From Opitutia bacterium (GTDB taxonomy: Bacteria; Verrucomicrobiota; Verrucomicrobiia; Opitutales; Seribacteraceae): a stretch of 5,780 nucleotides of DNA. The notes beneath the pieces were generated by a model that saw only the letters and a program-made list of their open reading frames with translations, did not search any database and was not told the DNA's origin. The translations under genes were made by a program, and so were the position numbers. Each line of letters starts with the position of its first letter. Within the stretch, counting starts at the first letter, position 1. Shown here in pieces: positions 5,481 through 5,780 of the stretch. The stretch spans positions 1 to 5,780 of the forward strand of contig NZLE01000144.1 in assembly GCA_002692605.1 (NCBI GenBank), given 5' to 3'.

Positions 5481-5780
5481 TTAGTCTTGTCTGTTCGCCT
5501 CGATACGCTTGTAAATTTCTGTGTATAGAGACTGTGCCTCCGCTAATTGCAGGGGCGTTAGTTCAATTTTGTCCCTCCAATCCTTGGCCTTCTCTTGTCC
5601 GTTTGCATTTGCAACATCGTACCATGCGTATGCTTGGACCAAATCCTTGGGCACTCCTTCTCCGTTACCGTACATATGCCCAAGGTTGCACTGAGCGTCG
5701 ACATCTCCCTGCTCGGCCGCCTTGGTGTACCACTTGACTGCCTCCTTATAATCTTGAGGCACTCCTTCTCCGGTGTCGTA
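5481..5780 (-). CDS. Sel1-repeat (TPR-like) protein, C-terminal part (5' end outside window)
   Basis: The frame is open to the right edge, giving 99 residues without a true start. The GTG at 5762 falls inside a repeat and is not an initiation site. Sel1-like repeats are clear: a first copy with GEGVPQDYKEAVKWYTKAAE and QGDVDAQCNLGHMY, then GNGEGVPKDLVQAYAWYDVA and NANGQEKAKDWRDKI. The consensus A-x-x-x-L-G-x-x-Y-x-x-G-x-G-V-x-x-D is visible. A closing helix (LTPLQLAEAQSL) is the usual cap of such proteins, so the repeat array ends naturally here. Sel1 repeats are alpha-solenoids for protein-protein contacts, often secreted or envelope-associated in Gram-negative bacteria. The signal sequence, if any, is outside the window. 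The gene is followed after 21 bp by the zinc-ribbon membrane protein and probably shares its transcript. The partner is unknown. Confidence 0.88.
   Translation of the reverse strand, partial: YDTGEGVPQDYKEAVKWYTKAAEQGDVDAQCNLGHMYGNGEGVPKDLVQAYAWYDVANANGQEKAKDWRDKIELTPLQLAEAQSLYTEIYKRIEANRQD

Noticed and set aside
1..5780. CRISPR array, tRNA, rRNA, transposase or integron attC sites
   Set aside because: I saw no regularly spaced repeats, no tRNA-like cloverleaf with its conserved TTC arm, no transposase motifs and no paired core sites.

Overview
The window looks like a stretch of a Verrucomicrobiota chromosome, probably from the Opitutae-like marine and freshwater lineages. This is inference from gene content: a NupG-type nucleoside symporter, a GYF_2 (DUF4339) protein beginning with an aromatic/GPYS motif, YwqK/MORN_2 repeat proteins and Sel1 repeats. 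Base composition is intermediate. Almost no start codon has a clear Shine-Dalgarno sequence, which also fits that group or a related PVC-type bacterium. No rRNA, tRNA, CRISPR array, transposase or integrase is visible.

Layout. Positions 1-456 (+) hold the C-terminus of an acyl-CoA (delta-9 type) fatty acid desaturase, cut by the left edge. It converges on a 12-TM nucleoside:H+ symporter-family transporter (509-1762, -), with a hairpin between the two stops. A divergent intergenic region with a 19-bp dyad separates the transporter from an HD-domain metal-dependent phosphohydrolase (1929-2771, +). That gene converges, 7 bp apart, on a secreted YwqK/MORN_2 repeat protein (2779-3366, -). An AT-rich divergent region follows, then a membrane-anchored nuclease with a GYF_2 - TM - SNase architecture (3542-4273, +).

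The apparently empty region 4274-4715 is not empty. Its minus strand carries a decayed second YwqK/MORN_2 gene, a putative lipoprotein starting at 4630. It has three in-frame stops and one single-base frameshift, and is still readable at protein level. Beyond it, a minus-strand pair is formed by a Sel1-repeat protein (5780-5481, cut by the right edge) and, 21 bp downstream, a membrane protein with a PH-like middle and a C-terminal four-cysteine zinc ribbon (5459-4716).

How the genes relate. The first half (desaturase, transporter, HD hydrolase) looks like housekeeping metabolism. The second half (repeat proteins, anchored nuclease, pseudogene, orphan membrane protein) has an accessory character, with envelope-directed products and visible gene decay. 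Only the Sel1/zinc-ribbon pair looks like an operon. A nuclease facing the periplasm and a nucleoside importer in one neighbourhood suggest nucleic-acid scavenging, but they are not co-transcribed and the link is speculative. No clearly new multi-gene system is demonstrated. The most informative signals are the hidden YwqK pseudogene and the nuclease lying between two YwqK-family genes.
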